NCBI RefSeq assembly: GCF_030400225.1
Contig: NZ_VJYB01000006.1
Location: 62,001-126,000 of the forward strand
Direction: 5' to 3'
DNA from: Lactobacillus sp. UCMA15818
Lineage (GTDB): Bacteria; Bacillota; Bacilli; Lactobacillales; Lactobacillaceae
Length of the DNA stretch: 64,000 bases
Shown here: piece after piece, positions 43,989-53,813 of the stretch
Layout of the letters: each line of letters opens with the position of its first letter
How positions within the stretch are numbered: position 1 is the stretch's first letter
Notes under the pieces: generated by a model
Databases searched by the model: none
Told to the model about the DNA's origin: nothing
The model's input: the letters and a program-made list of their open reading frames with translations, nothing else
Position numbers and translations under genes: made by a program

Positions 43989-44879
43989 TTATGATTGCTT
44001 CAAGTTAATTAATGTTTGTAACATTTCATCTGATGTAGTAATCGTTTTTGCATTTGCTTGGTATGCCCTATTCGCAACAATCATTTCCGTGAATTCACTA
44101 GATAAATCGACATTAGACATCTCTAGTTCACCTGACACCAAAGTTCCTGTGCCTGTATCCCCAGGATTTGATATGATAGCCGCCCCCGAGTTCGATGAAA
44201 CTGCAAAGTTGTTACCCCCAACATTTTCAAGCCCTGCGGCATTATTAAAGGTTGCCAAGGAAACCTTGCCCAACACGAAATTCTGACTACCATATTTACC
44301 AATAACAAGACCACTCTGATCAACCGACACAGAATCATAATTAAGCGTCTGACCATTAACTGTAATGGTGCTTGGAATTGTTAATGCGGATAGGCTTCCA
44401 GAAGCCGCAAGTGCATTATCTGTATTAGTTCCGTCTGTATATTCTGTTAGTGGGGTCGTCGCTGCTCGGCCCATAACTTTAAATCCATCACTCGTTGTTA
44501 AATTCCCCTGATTATCCCTGGAAAATGCGCCGTCTCTTGTATACAGGTTCTCGCCCTTCTCGTTTTGAGCGATGAAATATCCACCACCATTTATATAAAA
44601 GTCAAGTGTTCGTCCCGTTGATTGGGGTGAACCTGTCGAAGTATCTTTATCTATCGAACCAGCTTGAACCCCAAGTCCGATTTGCTTCGCATTTGTACCA
44701 CCTAAATTATTAGATGCAGATGATGCAGTGGACATATTTTGACTCATTAAGTCTTCAAAAATAACACGACTTGATTTAAAACCCATTGTATTTACATTAG
44801 CAATATTATCCGAGATTACATCCATCTTTGTTTGAAAACCTTTCATACCACTAACACCAGAATAAAGCGATTTTAACAT
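43989..44879 (-). CDS. flgE: Flagellar hook protein FlgE
   Basis: The protein is 296 residues, near the size of short Gram-positive hooks. The N-terminus (YSGVSGMKGFQTKMDVISDNIANVNTMGFKSSRVIFEDL) and C-terminus (VDLSSEFTEMIVANRAYQANAKTI) carry the rod/hook motifs. The 77-bp gap before it has a small inverted repeat (TTAATCTCTC with GAGAGTTAA) of unknown effect. Confidence 0.93.
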   Translation of the reverse strand: MLKSLYSGVSGMKGFQTKMDVISDNIANVNTMGFKSSRVIFEDLMSQNMSTASSASNNLGGTNAKQIGLGVQAGSIDKDTSTGSPQSTGRTLDFYINGGGYFIAQNEKGENLYTRDGAFSRDNQGNLTTSDGFKVMGRAATTPLTEYTDGTNTDNALAASGSLSALTIPSTITVNGQTLNYDSVSVDQSGLVIGKYGSQNFVLGKVSLATFNNAAGLENVGGNNFAVSSNSGAAIISNPGDTGTGTLVSGELEMSNVDLSSEFTEMIVANRAYQANAKTITTSDEMLQTLINLKQS

Positions 44880-44956
44880 TTAAAATTCCTCCTATAGGTT
44901 AATCTCTCCTCAATCAGTCAGAGAGTTAATTAGGCTTCCTTATAAGGTCCAGCCTA

Positions 44957-45325
44957 TTATTTTACAAATTTTGTACTGTCTATGTTTGTAACTGTATTTA
45001 TCTCATTGACATTCATTGCAGTAATAATCGTTCTATTTTGAACATTTGCTATTAACCCCATATCTTTATATAACAGCAACGAGTCCTTGCTGCCTTTTTC
45101 ATCCAGTTCGTTCATAGCCTGCCCAATATGGGAAAGATCACTATTTTGCAGATCCAAATTACGTGCACTCAACCTTTGACGTGCATGCTTTGAAATCTTC
45201 ACTTGTTCCTGTTTATCTGCAAGTATTTTTGAAAAGTCTTCATTATTTTTACTGGAATTATTTACGTGAACTTCGTTATTTATCCCCTTGGAACTATTAC
45301 TAATTCCATTAATTTGTTGTATCAT
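44957..45325 (-). CDS. TIGR02530-type flagellar operon protein
   Basis: The protein is 122 residues with the family core FSKILADKQEQVKISKHARQRLSARN, DLSHIGQAMNELDEKGSKDSL and the closing LIANVQNRTIITAMN. Found just before flgE in Gram-positive operons; proposed to be a hook-related chaperone or regulator but not settled. It overlaps the flgD end by 17 bases. Confidence 0.85.
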   Translation of the reverse strand: MIQQINGISNSSKGINNEVHVNNSSKNNEDFSKILADKQEQVKISKHARQRLSARNLDLQNSDLSHIGQAMNELDEKGSKDSLLLYKDMGLIANVQNRTIITAMNVNEINTVTNIDSTKFVK

Positions 45326-45746
45326 TATCCACTTCCGTTAATGCACCCATCTCGTATTCATCTCCATTTACCACAAGAGTTGCATAACCATTTGAAAATT
45401 TAACTTTATCCACTTTTCCGCTCACCGTTGTGCCCCCATCGGTTAACTTTACATTTTTTCCTAATAACGAAAATGCTTCGTTTTGCTGCATTCCCATAAC
45501 CGTAGTAGTTAAGCTTTTCCCAATATTATTTAACTGATCTAATGATGCAAACTGTGCCATTTGTGAGACGTAATCTGTCCCGCTACTGCTACCACTCGAT
45601 GAATCACTATCAATTGATGGATTCTGCATTGCAGCAGACATGATTTTCAAGAAATCATCCATTGATAAGCTCGTCTTACTTGTTGAACCGCTATATTCCG
45701 TTGATATTCCTACTGACGGAATGGCTTGTGTATAGTCATAACTCAT
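45309..45746 (-). CDS. flgD: Hook assembly scaffold protein FlgD
   Basis: The protein is 145 residues with the N-terminal FlgD motif (LSMDDFLKIMSAAMQNP...DYVSQMAQFASLDQLNNI). It forms a temporary cap on the growing hook. AAAGGAGAA is spaced for the ATG at 45746 rather than 45752. The protein is shorter than enterobacterial FlgD because the large C-terminal domain is absent, as in Bacillus. Confidence 0.9.
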   Translation of the reverse strand: MSYDYTQAIPSVGISTEYSGSTSKTSLSMDDFLKIMSAAMQNPSIDSDSSSGSSSGTDYVSQMAQFASLDQLNNIGKSLTTTVMGMQQNEAFSLLGKNVKLTDGGTTVSGKVDKVKFSNGYATLVVNGDEYEMGALTEVDNDTTN

Positions 45747-45759
45747 GAACATTTCTCCT

Positions 45760-47250
45760 TTATGCTAAAATACTGATTATATTTTTTTCATTTTGCTGCT
45801 TTTTGTCCTGCTTTTTATTGCTGGCTTCATCTTGCCCGATTTTATTATTCCGATATTGTTCAGCAAATCTCGTTTTAGAAGAATTTTGATTCGCCTGTTG
45901 TCCAAATTGATGCTGTCCAAATGAAAACTGTGCACCGTCTAAAATACTTGCTGTTGTTTGATATGCTGAAATTCTATTGCTGGTTGTCTTATCTGCTGCA
46001 ATCTGGTCATTCAATACCTGTTCTAACTGTGTTGAAATACTGCTGATAAGCAATTTTGCATGATTCGATGATAACTTAAAATTAAGACTGACTTCATTTG
46101 ACGTTGATTGCAAAGAAATTTCAATTTTTCCCAGACTTCCCGGTTCCAACTGAACTGTAACTTGCTTGCTTGCTCCACTCAACAACGTCTTCACAATACT
46201 TGTGGCCGTCTTACTTTGCAAAATAGTCGCAGAGTCGCTAATTTTTGCTGTAAAATCCGTCTTATGCTCCTGTGTAACACTATTTTCCATCATCAAATTA
46301 GCGACCTGGCTTCGTGTCATATCTTCAATTACCTTGGAATCTACAGTTGTACTAGCATTCTCTTTTTGTTTATCCAGTGGTACCACAGTCGAATTTTCTT
46401 TAGTGTCTGTTGTTTCATCAATGACTGCTGTTTCATTTTCTTCTATGCCTGTCACAGCATTACTGATTTTTGGTATCGTTTCTGGTTTGCGCTCTTGTGT
46501 AATCTTATTCTCTGTCACCAAGTTTGTGGTTTGACTACCTATCTGGTCTGTAAGTGCCAAATTTACTACGTTATCATTTTTACCTTGTATTTCTGGAACA
46601 ATTTGCTGCACGTTATCTGTGCCAGTCAACTCCAGTGAGTTATTATTTTCAACCTCACTTTTGATATCGTTTCGGCCAGCATTAAGGCCTTGAAGATTGT
46701 TTACTACAGGATTCGTGTTTGACTCTTGCAGATTTCCAGTAAATAATTGGGAATCTATTTCTAATAAATCCTTATCCTTATTAATTGCTTTCTTAATTCC
46801 TTTATTGCTGGCATCATCTTCTACACCTATTACATTTGAAGATGGATTTTTGTCACTTGTAGAGCTAGCATTATCTATTTGTTCAGTATCTTTGGAATCT
46901 GCTTTACTTAAAATTGGTGCTACCGAGACAGCTTTTTCTTCTTGTATCGCAGGATCTACATGCGCTAGGTCGCTTAAATCATCACTTTTATCCTTTTCCT
47001 TATCTTCTCCAACTTGCTTATCCTTGGCTGAATCTTCACTATCTTGGAATTTTTTTGCATCAACTGAACTTTCAACACTTGCACTAGACTCACTGGAACC
47101 TTCTATTAAAGTCTTACTGTTTAACTTTTGCTGCAATAGATTGGTGAATTGCGCTGAAGTTCCTATTAAATCACTTGCAATACTGGTATTCCCGGCACCT
47201 ACAGTATCTGTCATTGCTGCTTGTCGACTAGTTATTAGAGTACTATCCAT
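45760..47250 (-). CDS. fliK: Hook-length control protein FliK
   Basis: The protein is 496 residues. The long, Ser/Asp/Lys-rich N-terminal two-thirds is the disordered ruler, and the C-terminal domain has the FliK core VQLEPGSLGKIEISLQS. Two ruler segments (about residues 240-270 and 315-345) share a repeated pattern with NLV/M-EN-(I/V)TQE. The ATG at 47250 is chosen over a GTG at 47259 because AAAGGAGG fits it. Confidence 0.86.
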   Translation of the reverse strand: MDSTLITSRQAAMTDTVGAGNTSIASDLIGTSAQFTNLLQQKLNSKTLIEGSSESSASVESSVDAKKFQDSEDSAKDKQVGEDKEKDKSDDLSDLAHVDPAIQEEKAVSVAPILSKADSKDTEQIDNASSTSDKNPSSNVIGVEDDASNKGIKKAINKDKDLLEIDSQLFTGNLQESNTNPVVNNLQGLNAGRNDIKSEVENNNSLELTGTDNVQQIVPEIQGKNDNVVNLALTDQIGSQTTNLVTENKITQERKPETIPKISNAVTGIEENETAVIDETTDTKENSTVVPLDKQKENASTTVDSKVIEDMTRSQVANLMMENSVTQEHKTDFTAKISDSATILQSKTATSIVKTLLSGASKQVTVQLEPGSLGKIEISLQSTSNEVSLNFKLSSNHAKLLISSISTQLEQVLNDQIAADKTTSNRISAYQTTASILDGAQFSFGQHQFGQQANQNSSKTRFAEQYRNNKIGQDEASNKKQDKKQQNEKNIISILA

Positions 47251-47680
47251 AATTTTCACCTCCTTTCAACGATTTACGATTTGCAAACTCATCTAATTCT
47301 TTCTGCTCTTCGTGTGCTAATCTTATTTCAAATTCATCCTTCTGTTTTACTTCAAGTTTCTCTAAAACTCTGCGTTCCTGCTGCGCTCCAATCAATCGTT
47401 CCAATAACTCAGCAAGGCTTTTTTTCAGCTCTACTGCTTCTAGTCTCAGTCTGTTTACTTGCTGATTAATTTCATCTAAATAATTTCTTTGAATCTGCAT
47501 TCTTCCAACTGTTGGTTCAATCAAGTACATCAAGCTCGTCTTCTCTGATAATAATTCGTCAATTCTTTTTTCTTTTAAAGATAATTTGGAGCCTAAGGTT
47601 GTATATTCTTGCTTTAAACTGTCTTCTTTTTCTCTTCTAAAATCGAGCAATTTTTCAAGTGTAAAGTTAAATTTTCCCAT
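47243..47680 (-). CDS. fliJ: Flagellar export chaperone FliJ
   Basis: The protein is 145 residues, a long coiled coil (MGKFNFTLEKLLDFRREKEDSLKQEY is the typical start). Placed between fliI and fliK as usual. It links the FliI ATPase to FlhA and escorts export chaperones. Its end overlaps the fliK start. Confidence 0.88.
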   Translation of the reverse strand: MGKFNFTLEKLLDFRREKEDSLKQEYTTLGSKLSLKEKRIDELLSEKTSLMYLIEPTVGRMQIQRNYLDEINQQVNRLRLEAVELKKSLAELLERLIGAQQERRVLEKLEVKQKDEFEIRLAHEEQKELDEFANRKSLKGGENYG

Positions 47681-47695
47681 TTTCTTCCCGGCTCT

Positions 47696-49027
47696 CTAGA
47701 GATTATATTGATCAAATAATTGATGTAGTTTCCCTTCCATTTTATCAAAAGCTTCATACTCATCTACAGACTGGCAGAGGAAGTCTTCAATTGGGTGGTG
47801 TAAGGAAACCGCATAATCAATAACCGGATTTGCTCCATTCTTATATGCCCCAATATCAATCAAATCTTTTGCATCTGCATACACGGTTATATTTTCCCGC
47901 AACTCTTTTGCATCATTTTCATGTTCTTTTGTAATCAAGGATTTCATCAGCCTACTCAAACTATCTTGAATTGAGATTGCTGGATAGTGATTCTTACTTG
48001 CAATCTTTCTAGATAAAACAATATGTCCATCAAGGATTCCACGAACTGAGTCCGCAATCGGTTCATTCATATCGTCACCTTCAACAAGTACCGTATAAAA
48101 TGCAGTAATTGAACCATTTTCCGACATCCCACTTCTTTCCAAAAGCTTCGGCAGCGTCGCAAAAACTGAAGGTGTGTAGCCTTTCGTTGTTGGAGGTTCA
48201 CCTATTGACAATCCAATTTCCCTTTGCGCCATTGCAAAACGTGTGACTGAATCCATCATCAATACAACTTTCTTTCCCTGATCTCTAAAATATTCCGCAA
48301 TTGCAGTCGCTACATACGCACCTTTTAATCTAACTAGCGGTGGCATATCCGAAGTAGCACAGACAACGACTGATTTCGCATAACCTTCATCGCCCAAGTC
48401 TTTTTCGATAAATTCTTTGACCTCTCTGCCTCGTTCACCGATAAGGCCAATTACAATTACATCTGCCTGACAATATTTAGCAATCATTCCAAGTAATGTA
48501 CTCTTGCCGACACCACTTCCTGCAAAGACACCCATCCGCTGACCCTCGCCAACAGTCAACATTCCATCAATCGCTCTGACACCCGTACTCAAAATTGTAT
48601 CAATATTCTTACGCTTAAACGGGTCTGGAGATTCTCTCATTACTGGGTATTCAAAGAGCTGTTCATCACTGCCTTTTTCGTCTCCCATGACTCTTCCCAG
48701 TCCGTCTAATGTATGTCCGAGTAAAGAGTCACCTACTTTGATTGTCAAACTTTTACCTGTTGCCTTTACTAGCGAGCCTGGGCCGATTCCTCCAAGCTCA
48801 TCTAACGGCATCAATAAAACCGTCTTCTTTATAAAGCCAACAACCTCAGTGAGCGTTACCTTATCATTATTTTTGTTCTTAATTTTGCAGATTTCTCCAA
48901 TAAAAACATCTATTCCCGTGACGCGAATGGTTAACCCAACGACCTCGCTTACCTTGCCAAAGCTCGAAAAAAATTTATTTTTTTTGGCTTGATCCAAATA
49001 GTGCTCGAAAGATACTTCAAAGCTCAT
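47696..49027 (-). CDS. fliI: Flagellar export ATPase FliI
   Basis: The protein is 443 residues, homologous to F1 beta. Walker A is GVFAGSGVGKSTLLG, Walker B VVLMMDSVTRFA, and the hexamer arginine region GEPPTTKGYTPSVFATLPKLLERSG. GGAG is 8 bases before the ATG at 49027, which overlaps the fliH end by 11 bases; the longer frame from 49045 is not supported by a ribosome site. Confidence 0.96.
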   Translation of the reverse strand: MSFEVSFEHYLDQAKKNKFFSSFGKVSEVVGLTIRVTGIDVFIGEICKIKNKNNDKVTLTEVVGFIKKTVLLMPLDELGGIGPGSLVKATGKSLTIKVGDSLLGHTLDGLGRVMGDEKGSDEQLFEYPVMRESPDPFKRKNIDTILSTGVRAIDGMLTVGEGQRMGVFAGSGVGKSTLLGMIAKYCQADVIVIGLIGERGREVKEFIEKDLGDEGYAKSVVVCATSDMPPLVRLKGAYVATAIAEYFRDQGKKVVLMMDSVTRFAMAQREIGLSIGEPPTTKGYTPSVFATLPKLLERSGMSENGSITAFYTVLVEGDDMNEPIADSVRGILDGHIVLSRKIASKNHYPAISIQDSLSRLMKSLITKEHENDAKELRENITVYADAKDLIDIGAYKNGANPVIDYAVSLHHPIEDFLCQSVDEYEAFDKMEGKLHQLFDQYNL

Positions 49028-49727
49028 TTGCAGGCTCCTTAACACTAGTCATATATTTTGCCAACTCACTTTTTAAATCAAATGTTTCCAGTGAATCACC
49101 AGACTCGATATTAATTTCATACAATCCCATTTTTGAATCATTAATGATTGTATATCTCAACCTGCTCACTTCACTTCTTTTTTCTTCCATCTTTTTCACA
49201 ATTAAATCATGATAGCGCTCGTTAGCAGATATTATGAAAATCTGATCCGGTTCTTCTAACTTAAAAAAGATTGGTTCTACTAACGCCAATAGCTCACCAG
49301 CATCTTCATCTATCCTATGCCGTAAAATTATTTCAGCCATCTCTACTGCAAATTTGAAGATTTCATCATGTTTATCCTGTTCGTAAAGCCTAATATCAGC
49401 TGCCACATCTTGATAAGATTTCTGCGCCTTTTCTATTAAACTAGCTGCTATTTTTTGACCTTCATTCTTTCCATCTTGATACCCCTTTTCAAATCCTTCT
49501 TTTTCTCCAACTGTATAAGCCGTATCTCTAATTTTATTAGCTTCTGCTTTTGCACTTTCGATAATTGTTTCCTTTAAAACTTCTAGACTCTCACGTTGCT
49601 GGCTCCCTACTTGATTCAAGTTGGGGTCAATTTTTCGTGGCTCAGGCATCTTCGTAACAATTTTCTTTTTTTCTTCGGTACTTGAGGTTATATTGCTTTT
49701 AACAAGATTTTTATTCAATAACCGCAT
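49017..49727 (-). CDS. fliH: Flagellar export regulator FliH
   Basis: The protein is 236 residues with a long central helix containing GFEKGYQDGKNEGQKI (the GxxxG-like repeat of FliH) and the C-terminal V-ATPase E-subunit-like domain. It inhibits and anchors FliI. It overlaps fliG at its start and fliI at its end. Confidence 0.9.
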   Translation of the reverse strand: MRLLNKNLVKSNITSSTEEKKKIVTKMPEPRKIDPNLNQVGSQQRESLEVLKETIIESAKAEANKIRDTAYTVGEKEGFEKGYQDGKNEGQKIAASLIEKAQKSYQDVAADIRLYEQDKHDEIFKFAVEMAEIILRHRIDEDAGELLALVEPIFFKLEEPDQIFIISANERYHDLIVKKMEEKRSEVSRLRYTIINDSKMGLYEINIESGDSLETFDLKSELAKYMTSVKEPANEL

Positions 49728-50715
49728 CTTGTTCGCCTCTTTCTATATAAATCTCACCCGTTTCATCCAACCTACGAATAACTCCAACGATCTTTTGCTG
49801 TGCTTCTTCCACAGCAGAAAGACGTGTTGGTCCCATAAATTCGATTTCTTCCTTCAGATTTTCAACAGCTCGACTAGAAAGGTTCGCAAAAATAAAGTCT
49901 CGAATTGAATCTGCAGCACCCTTGAGTGCCAATGACAAATCAGAATTTTCAACATCGCGCAAGACTTTCTGAACATCTTTGCTACCCAAGCTGATAATAT
50001 CATCAAATGTAAAGAGACTAGCTTTAACTTCTTGTGAAAGTTCAGGTTGCCTTTTCTCCAGATCAGAAAGAATATTCTTTTCTGTTCCTCGACTGACCGA
50101 ATTAAGGATTTCGACCAATGAGTGGACACCGCCAATATTCTCTGTGTCATTGTCCACCGTTGTTGAAAATTTATTTTCCATTATATGCTCAACTTTTTTG
50201 ATAATTCTAGGTGACACACTACCTAATGTTCCGATTTTTTCTGCAACTTCGACCTGTAATTCATCAGAAAAATGTGCTAACATTTCTGCTGCCTTATCAG
50301 GTTGTATGTAACACATTATCATTGCAATTATTTGTGGATTTTCTTCTTGCAATAGTCTAGTTAGTTGTGCTGTATCAGCTTTTCTGGCAATTTCAAAAGG
50401 TCTTTCTTTTAATTGAATTTGATTTAGTATATCAATTATCTCTTTTGCTTTTTGAGGACCCAGAGCCTGCTTCAAGAGATCCCTTGCATAATCTATTCCT
50501 CCATCAATAACATATTGCCGTGCATCAGCAGTTGCAATAAATTCTTTAAGCACACCAGATCGTTCTTCAGGACTAACAAAATCTGTGTTAGCAATCTCAT
50601 AACTAACTTTCTGGATAAAACTATCAGGGAGCAGCTTCATTATTTTTGCAGATGTCTCAGAGCCAAGCGAGATTAACAAAATTGCTGCCTTTTTAATACC
50701 ATCCATTGAATCCAT
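49711..50715 (-). CDS. fliG: Flagellar motor switch protein FliG
   Basis: The protein is 334 residues. The N-terminal domain (GIKKAAILLISLGSETSAKIMKLL) binds FliF, the middle has the EHPQ-like ENPQIIAMIMCYIQPDKAAEML, and the C-terminal torque helix region reads LALKGAADSIRDFIFANLSSRAVENLKEEIEFMGP with charged residues facing MotA. GGGGGAG is placed for the ATG at 50715. Confidence 0.95.
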   Translation of the reverse strand: MDSMDGIKKAAILLISLGSETSAKIMKLLPDSFIQKVSYEIANTDFVSPEERSGVLKEFIATADARQYVIDGGIDYARDLLKQALGPQKAKEIIDILNQIQLKERPFEIARKADTAQLTRLLQEENPQIIAMIMCYIQPDKAAEMLAHFSDELQVEVAEKIGTLGSVSPRIIKKVEHIMENKFSTTVDNDTENIGGVHSLVEILNSVSRGTEKNILSDLEKRQPELSQEVKASLFTFDDIISLGSKDVQKVLRDVENSDLSLALKGAADSIRDFIFANLSSRAVENLKEEIEFMGPTRLSAVEEAQQKIVGVIRRLDETGEIYIERGEQDAVIE

Positions 50716-50731
50716 AGTCACTCTCCCCCTG

Positions 50732-52282
50732 CTATTTTTCTTTCATCCATGCTTTTAGCAACTCTGCAACAACTTCTGGGTGCTCACCAGCAAATTCCTT
50801 TGCATTCTCATCTTCGGCTACCTTGCCTTTTCTCTTTTCTAAATCAATTGTGGGTTTAGTATCCTCTGCAACTGCCTCAGTAGTATTATTATCTGGCTTT
50901 ACCTCATCTGCTTCCGCAGTAACATCGTAATCGTCATAGTATTCATTATTTCGATTTCTTCTAATCCGCATAACTGTAAATACAATAGTACCAACAACCA
51001 CTAATATTCCGACTGCACCAATTAAATACACCCAGATGAAATTATTCTTGGCAGTCTTTTTCTTTGTTTTAGAACTACTTGCCTTGTTTCTCTTCGCAAA
51101 ATCAATTCCTTGAATATTAATTGTGTCGCCTCTTCCCTGATCGTAACCAACAGCTGATTGGATAACACTTTGAATCTTCTGCTGATCAGTCTGTGAAAGA
51201 CTGCCATCAACGATAACAGAAGTCGTCATTCTTTTGATTGCTCCAGGTGCACTGATAGTCTTAGTAACCTGTGTGTTTAATTCATTATTTACTGTGCGAC
51301 TATAAGAACCCGCATCTGAACTGCTTGATGATGCAGTTGCATTTGTTGCACTGTTAGCCGATTCACCGCTTGCTGTAGCAGCACCGCTTCCTGTGGACTG
51401 CTCTTCTTCACTCCTAATGCTAGGATTACTATAGGTAGTTGCTTTATTTTCTATAGAATCGAAATTCAAGCTTAAATCAATCGAAACACGAATTTTATTT
51501 GTTCCGTATATGGGTGTAAGAAGTTTTTTTACTTTTGCTTCCATCGTTTTCTCATAAGCCTTTTCAATTCGCATATACTTGGTATTGTATCCACTTGAGG
51601 AATTGCTTCCACCCGAACTTGTCAGAAGATTACCATTGTTATCAACAATTTTGACATTGTCTTGCGTAAGTCCCTCCACTGCCCCAGTTGTTAATGAGCG
51701 AATTCCTTGCACAGCTTCCCCAGAGATACCACTACTTTTTAGTGTCAATACAATTGATGCTTTAGCTTTTTTAGCATTACCACTATCACTAAATACACTT
51801 TGGCTAGGCATTACTAACATTACCTTGGCTTTTTGAACCTCGTTAAGTGACTCAATTGCGCGCTCCAATTCACCTGTAACCGCACGTTGATACATAACTT
51901 TGCGGTCTTCGTCAGTCGTCATAACGCTTGTATTATCAAACAATTCGAACCCAGTAGAACTATCTGGAAGCTTATTGTCTACCGCTAAGTCAATTCGTGT
52001 TTGATCTACTTTATTTTGAGGTATCAAAATAGTTTTTCCACTATCTCCCAATTTATATGGAATGTCCTCACTCTTTAAAGTTTCCACAACACTGCCGGCA
52101 TCTGCATCACTCAAATCTGTAAATAAAACTCCATATTGTACTTTTGTAGTTAAATATGTAACAACACCGATAACAACTAATAAGCTGACCAATGAAGATA
52201 TCCATGCTACTTTTTTTACTCGGCTTTGGTCTTGCCATATTTCCCCACACCTTGCTAAAAATGCTTTAATTCTCTCCAACAC
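50732..52282 (-). CDS. fliF: MS-ring protein FliF
   Basis: The protein is 516 residues with an N-terminal helix (about 25-47), the ring-building motifs (VQYGVLFTDLSDADAGSVVETLKSEDIPYKL, RALEGELERAI-type segment TGELERAIESLNEVQKAKVML), a low-complexity Ser/Ala loop (about 290-330), a second membrane helix (about 425-445) and the C-terminal FliG-binding tail. It starts with GTG after GGAGGG. Confidence 0.95.
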   Translation of the reverse strand: MLERIKAFLARCGEIWQDQSRVKKVAWISSLVSLLVVIGVVTYLTTKVQYGVLFTDLSDADAGSVVETLKSEDIPYKLGDSGKTILIPQNKVDQTRIDLAVDNKLPDSSTGFELFDNTSVMTTDEDRKVMYQRAVTGELERAIESLNEVQKAKVMLVMPSQSVFSDSGNAKKAKASIVLTLKSSGISGEAVQGIRSLTTGAVEGLTQDNVKIVDNNGNLLTSSGGSNSSSGYNTKYMRIEKAYEKTMEAKVKKLLTPIYGTNKIRVSIDLSLNFDSIENKATTYSNPSIRSEEEQSTGSGAATASGESANSATNATASSSSSDAGSYSRTVNNELNTQVTKTISAPGAIKRMTTSVIVDGSLSQTDQQKIQSVIQSAVGYDQGRGDTINIQGIDFAKRNKASSSKTKKKTAKNNFIWVYLIGAVGILVVVGTIVFTVMRIRRNRNNEYYDDYDVTAEADEVKPDNNTTEAVAEDTKPTIDLEKRKGKVAEDENAKEFAGEHPEVVAELLKAWMKEK

Positions 52283-52316
52283 TTAGTTTTCCCTCCGCAT
52301 AATGCTGTCCCCAAAA

Positions 52317-52646
52317 TTAGAATTGCATGTTTTTTATGTCATTGTAAGCATCAATACACTTATTACGAACCTGAACAGCCGTTTCTAGAGAAAGTTGTGC
52401 CTCGGTCATTTTTATCATTACATCCCCTAAATTACTGTTGTTTCCAGAAATCATACTTGCTGAACTCTGATCCATGTTGGACATATTTTGGCTAACAGAC
52501 GATAACGCCGACGTCAAATAATCACTAAATGATTTTCCATTTTGTGAATCATCATCAAGCTTACTTGTCTGACTAGTCAATCCAGTCATTTTTTGGACAG
52601 AGTTACTATAGTTGTTTAAGTCACTTACTCCGCTAATTCCTACCAT
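52317..52646 (-). CDS. fliE: Flagellar hook-basal body protein FliE
   Basis: The protein is 109 residues with FSDYLTSALSSVSQNM and the C-terminal FliE core SNLGDVMIKMTEAQLSLETAVQVRNKCIDAYNDI. It joins the MS ring to the rod. Gene order flgB-flgC-fliE-fliF is the conserved one. Confidence 0.94.
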   Translation of the reverse strand: MVGISGVSDLNNYSNSVQKMTGLTSQTSKLDDDSQNGKSFSDYLTSALSSVSQNMSNMDQSSASMISGNNSNLGDVMIKMTEAQLSLETAVQVRNKCIDAYNDIKNMQF

Positions 52647-52656
52647 TTTATTCCCC

Positions 52657-53097
52657 CTAACTCTTTGATATCTCTAGTGCCTTCTTCAAGATGTCTTTAT
52701 TAGACTCCGCTGCAGAGGTGTTTGCCTCATACGTTCTCATAGTTTGAATCATATTAACCATTTGATCCGATAAATTCACATTGGACATATGTACATACCC
52801 ATTTTGATCTGCATCAGCATTTGTAGGATCATATTCCACCTTGTCTGTATTATCCTGAGACAATCCCGTGACCTTCACCCCATAACTCATTTGTGAACCT
52901 ACTCCTGTGTTGGATTCCCCAGCTGCTTGCGCATTCTTCAAGCTCTCACTAAACTGCACAGTTTTACTCTTATATGCTCCACCTTCTGCAGTATGTGTCG
53001 TATTTACATTCGCAATATTAGTTGATATAGTGTCAAGCTTTAATCGCTCCAATGCTAATCCGCTGGCATTTATTTCTAATCCGTTAAATACACTCAT
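52657..53097 (-). CDS. flgC: Flagellar proximal rod protein FlgC
   Basis: The protein is 146 residues, with N-terminal LEINASGLALERLKLDTISTNIANVNTT (rod motif) and C-terminal NVNLSDQMVNMIQTMRTYEANTSAAESNKDILKKAL. A normal FlgC. Confidence 0.95.
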   Translation of the reverse strand: MSVFNGLEINASGLALERLKLDTISTNIANVNTTHTAEGGAYKSKTVQFSESLKNAQAAGESNTGVGSQMSYGVKVTGLSQDNTDKVEYDPTNADADQNGYVHMSNVNLSDQMVNMIQTMRTYEANTSAAESNKDILKKALEISKS

Positions 53098-53120
53098 CTA
53101 CTTCATCCCCTGAATTTGAA

Positions 53121-53480
53121 TTAATTATTAAGTACATAATTAAGCATTTGATAGCGCCCGTTTAGTTGGGATACTACTGAACTATAATAGAGTTCGTTAG
53201 TTGATTGATTAACCATTTCCACATCGAGATCTACATTATTACCATTCTCATTAACAGCAGTTGTATCATCAGTTTTCACTTGAGCTTGACTTGCCGAATT
53301 TGCGCCTATATGGTTTTCCTTTGTTGTAACCAGATTTAAAGCTGAAGCCAGTTGATTCTCAAATTCAACTCGCTTTGCTTTGTAATTGCTTGTATTCACA
53401 TTTGCAATATTAGACGAAATAGTTTCAGATCTAAGAGCAGATGCATCCAGTGAATTTTTTAACAAATTTGAAATATCCAT
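53121..53480 (-). CDS. flgB: Flagellar proximal rod protein FlgB
   Basis: The protein is 119 residues, with SLDASALRSETISSNIANVNTSNYKAKRVEFE and the closing VNQSTNELYYSSVVSQLNGRYQMLNYVL. It is the first gene of the long fla/che transcript, about 65 bases downstream of the predicted start point at the sigma-A-type promoter. Confidence 0.95.
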   Translation of the reverse strand: MDISNLLKNSLDASALRSETISSNIANVNTSNYKAKRVEFENQLASALNLVTTKENHIGANSASQAQVKTDDTTAVNENGNNVDLDVEMVNQSTNELYYSSVVSQLNGRYQMLNYVLNN

Positions 53481-53550
53481 TAGATATCACTTCCATTTTC
53501 TTAATGTTTTCTAAGTATCTTTTTAATTTTTTTGATTATTTAATACCAAA

Positions 53551-53579
53551 ATTATACATTTTATATTACCAGTTAGCAA
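53551..53579 (-). promoter_or_regulatory. Sigma-A-type promoter of the fla/che operon
   Basis: On the minus strand TTGCTA (53574-53579) and a perfect TATAAT (53551-53556) are 17 bases apart. The predicted transcript starts near 53544 and leads into flgB. Confidence 0.65.
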
Positions 53580-53813
53580 TATTTTATCAGCTTTTTTAGA
53601 CTCTCAATTATTGTTATTTTAACGATAGTTAGTGTTTTCTTTTCGTATATTTTTTATAAAAATGAATAATATAATATATTTATATAATAAAAAAATTATG
53701 GTATCATTAATATTAAAATTAGTAATATTATATTACTCTCTTATGACTTATTTTTAAAAAAACTCAAAATAAATATATTATTTGAGTATTTTATTCACTC
53801 ATTATTGTTGCGT

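Noticed and set aside
46108-47296. Long plus-strand frames opposite fliK
   Set aside because: They mirror the low-complexity Ser/Asp/Lys coding of fliK and have no ribosome sites.
49854-50311. Frames in both strands inside fliG
   Set aside because: Shadows of fliG, which is fully supported by its domains.
53641-53760. Possible replication or attachment site in the very AT-rich stretch
   Set aside because: No DnaA boxes, iterons or direct repeats seen; it is better explained as a divergent promoter region.
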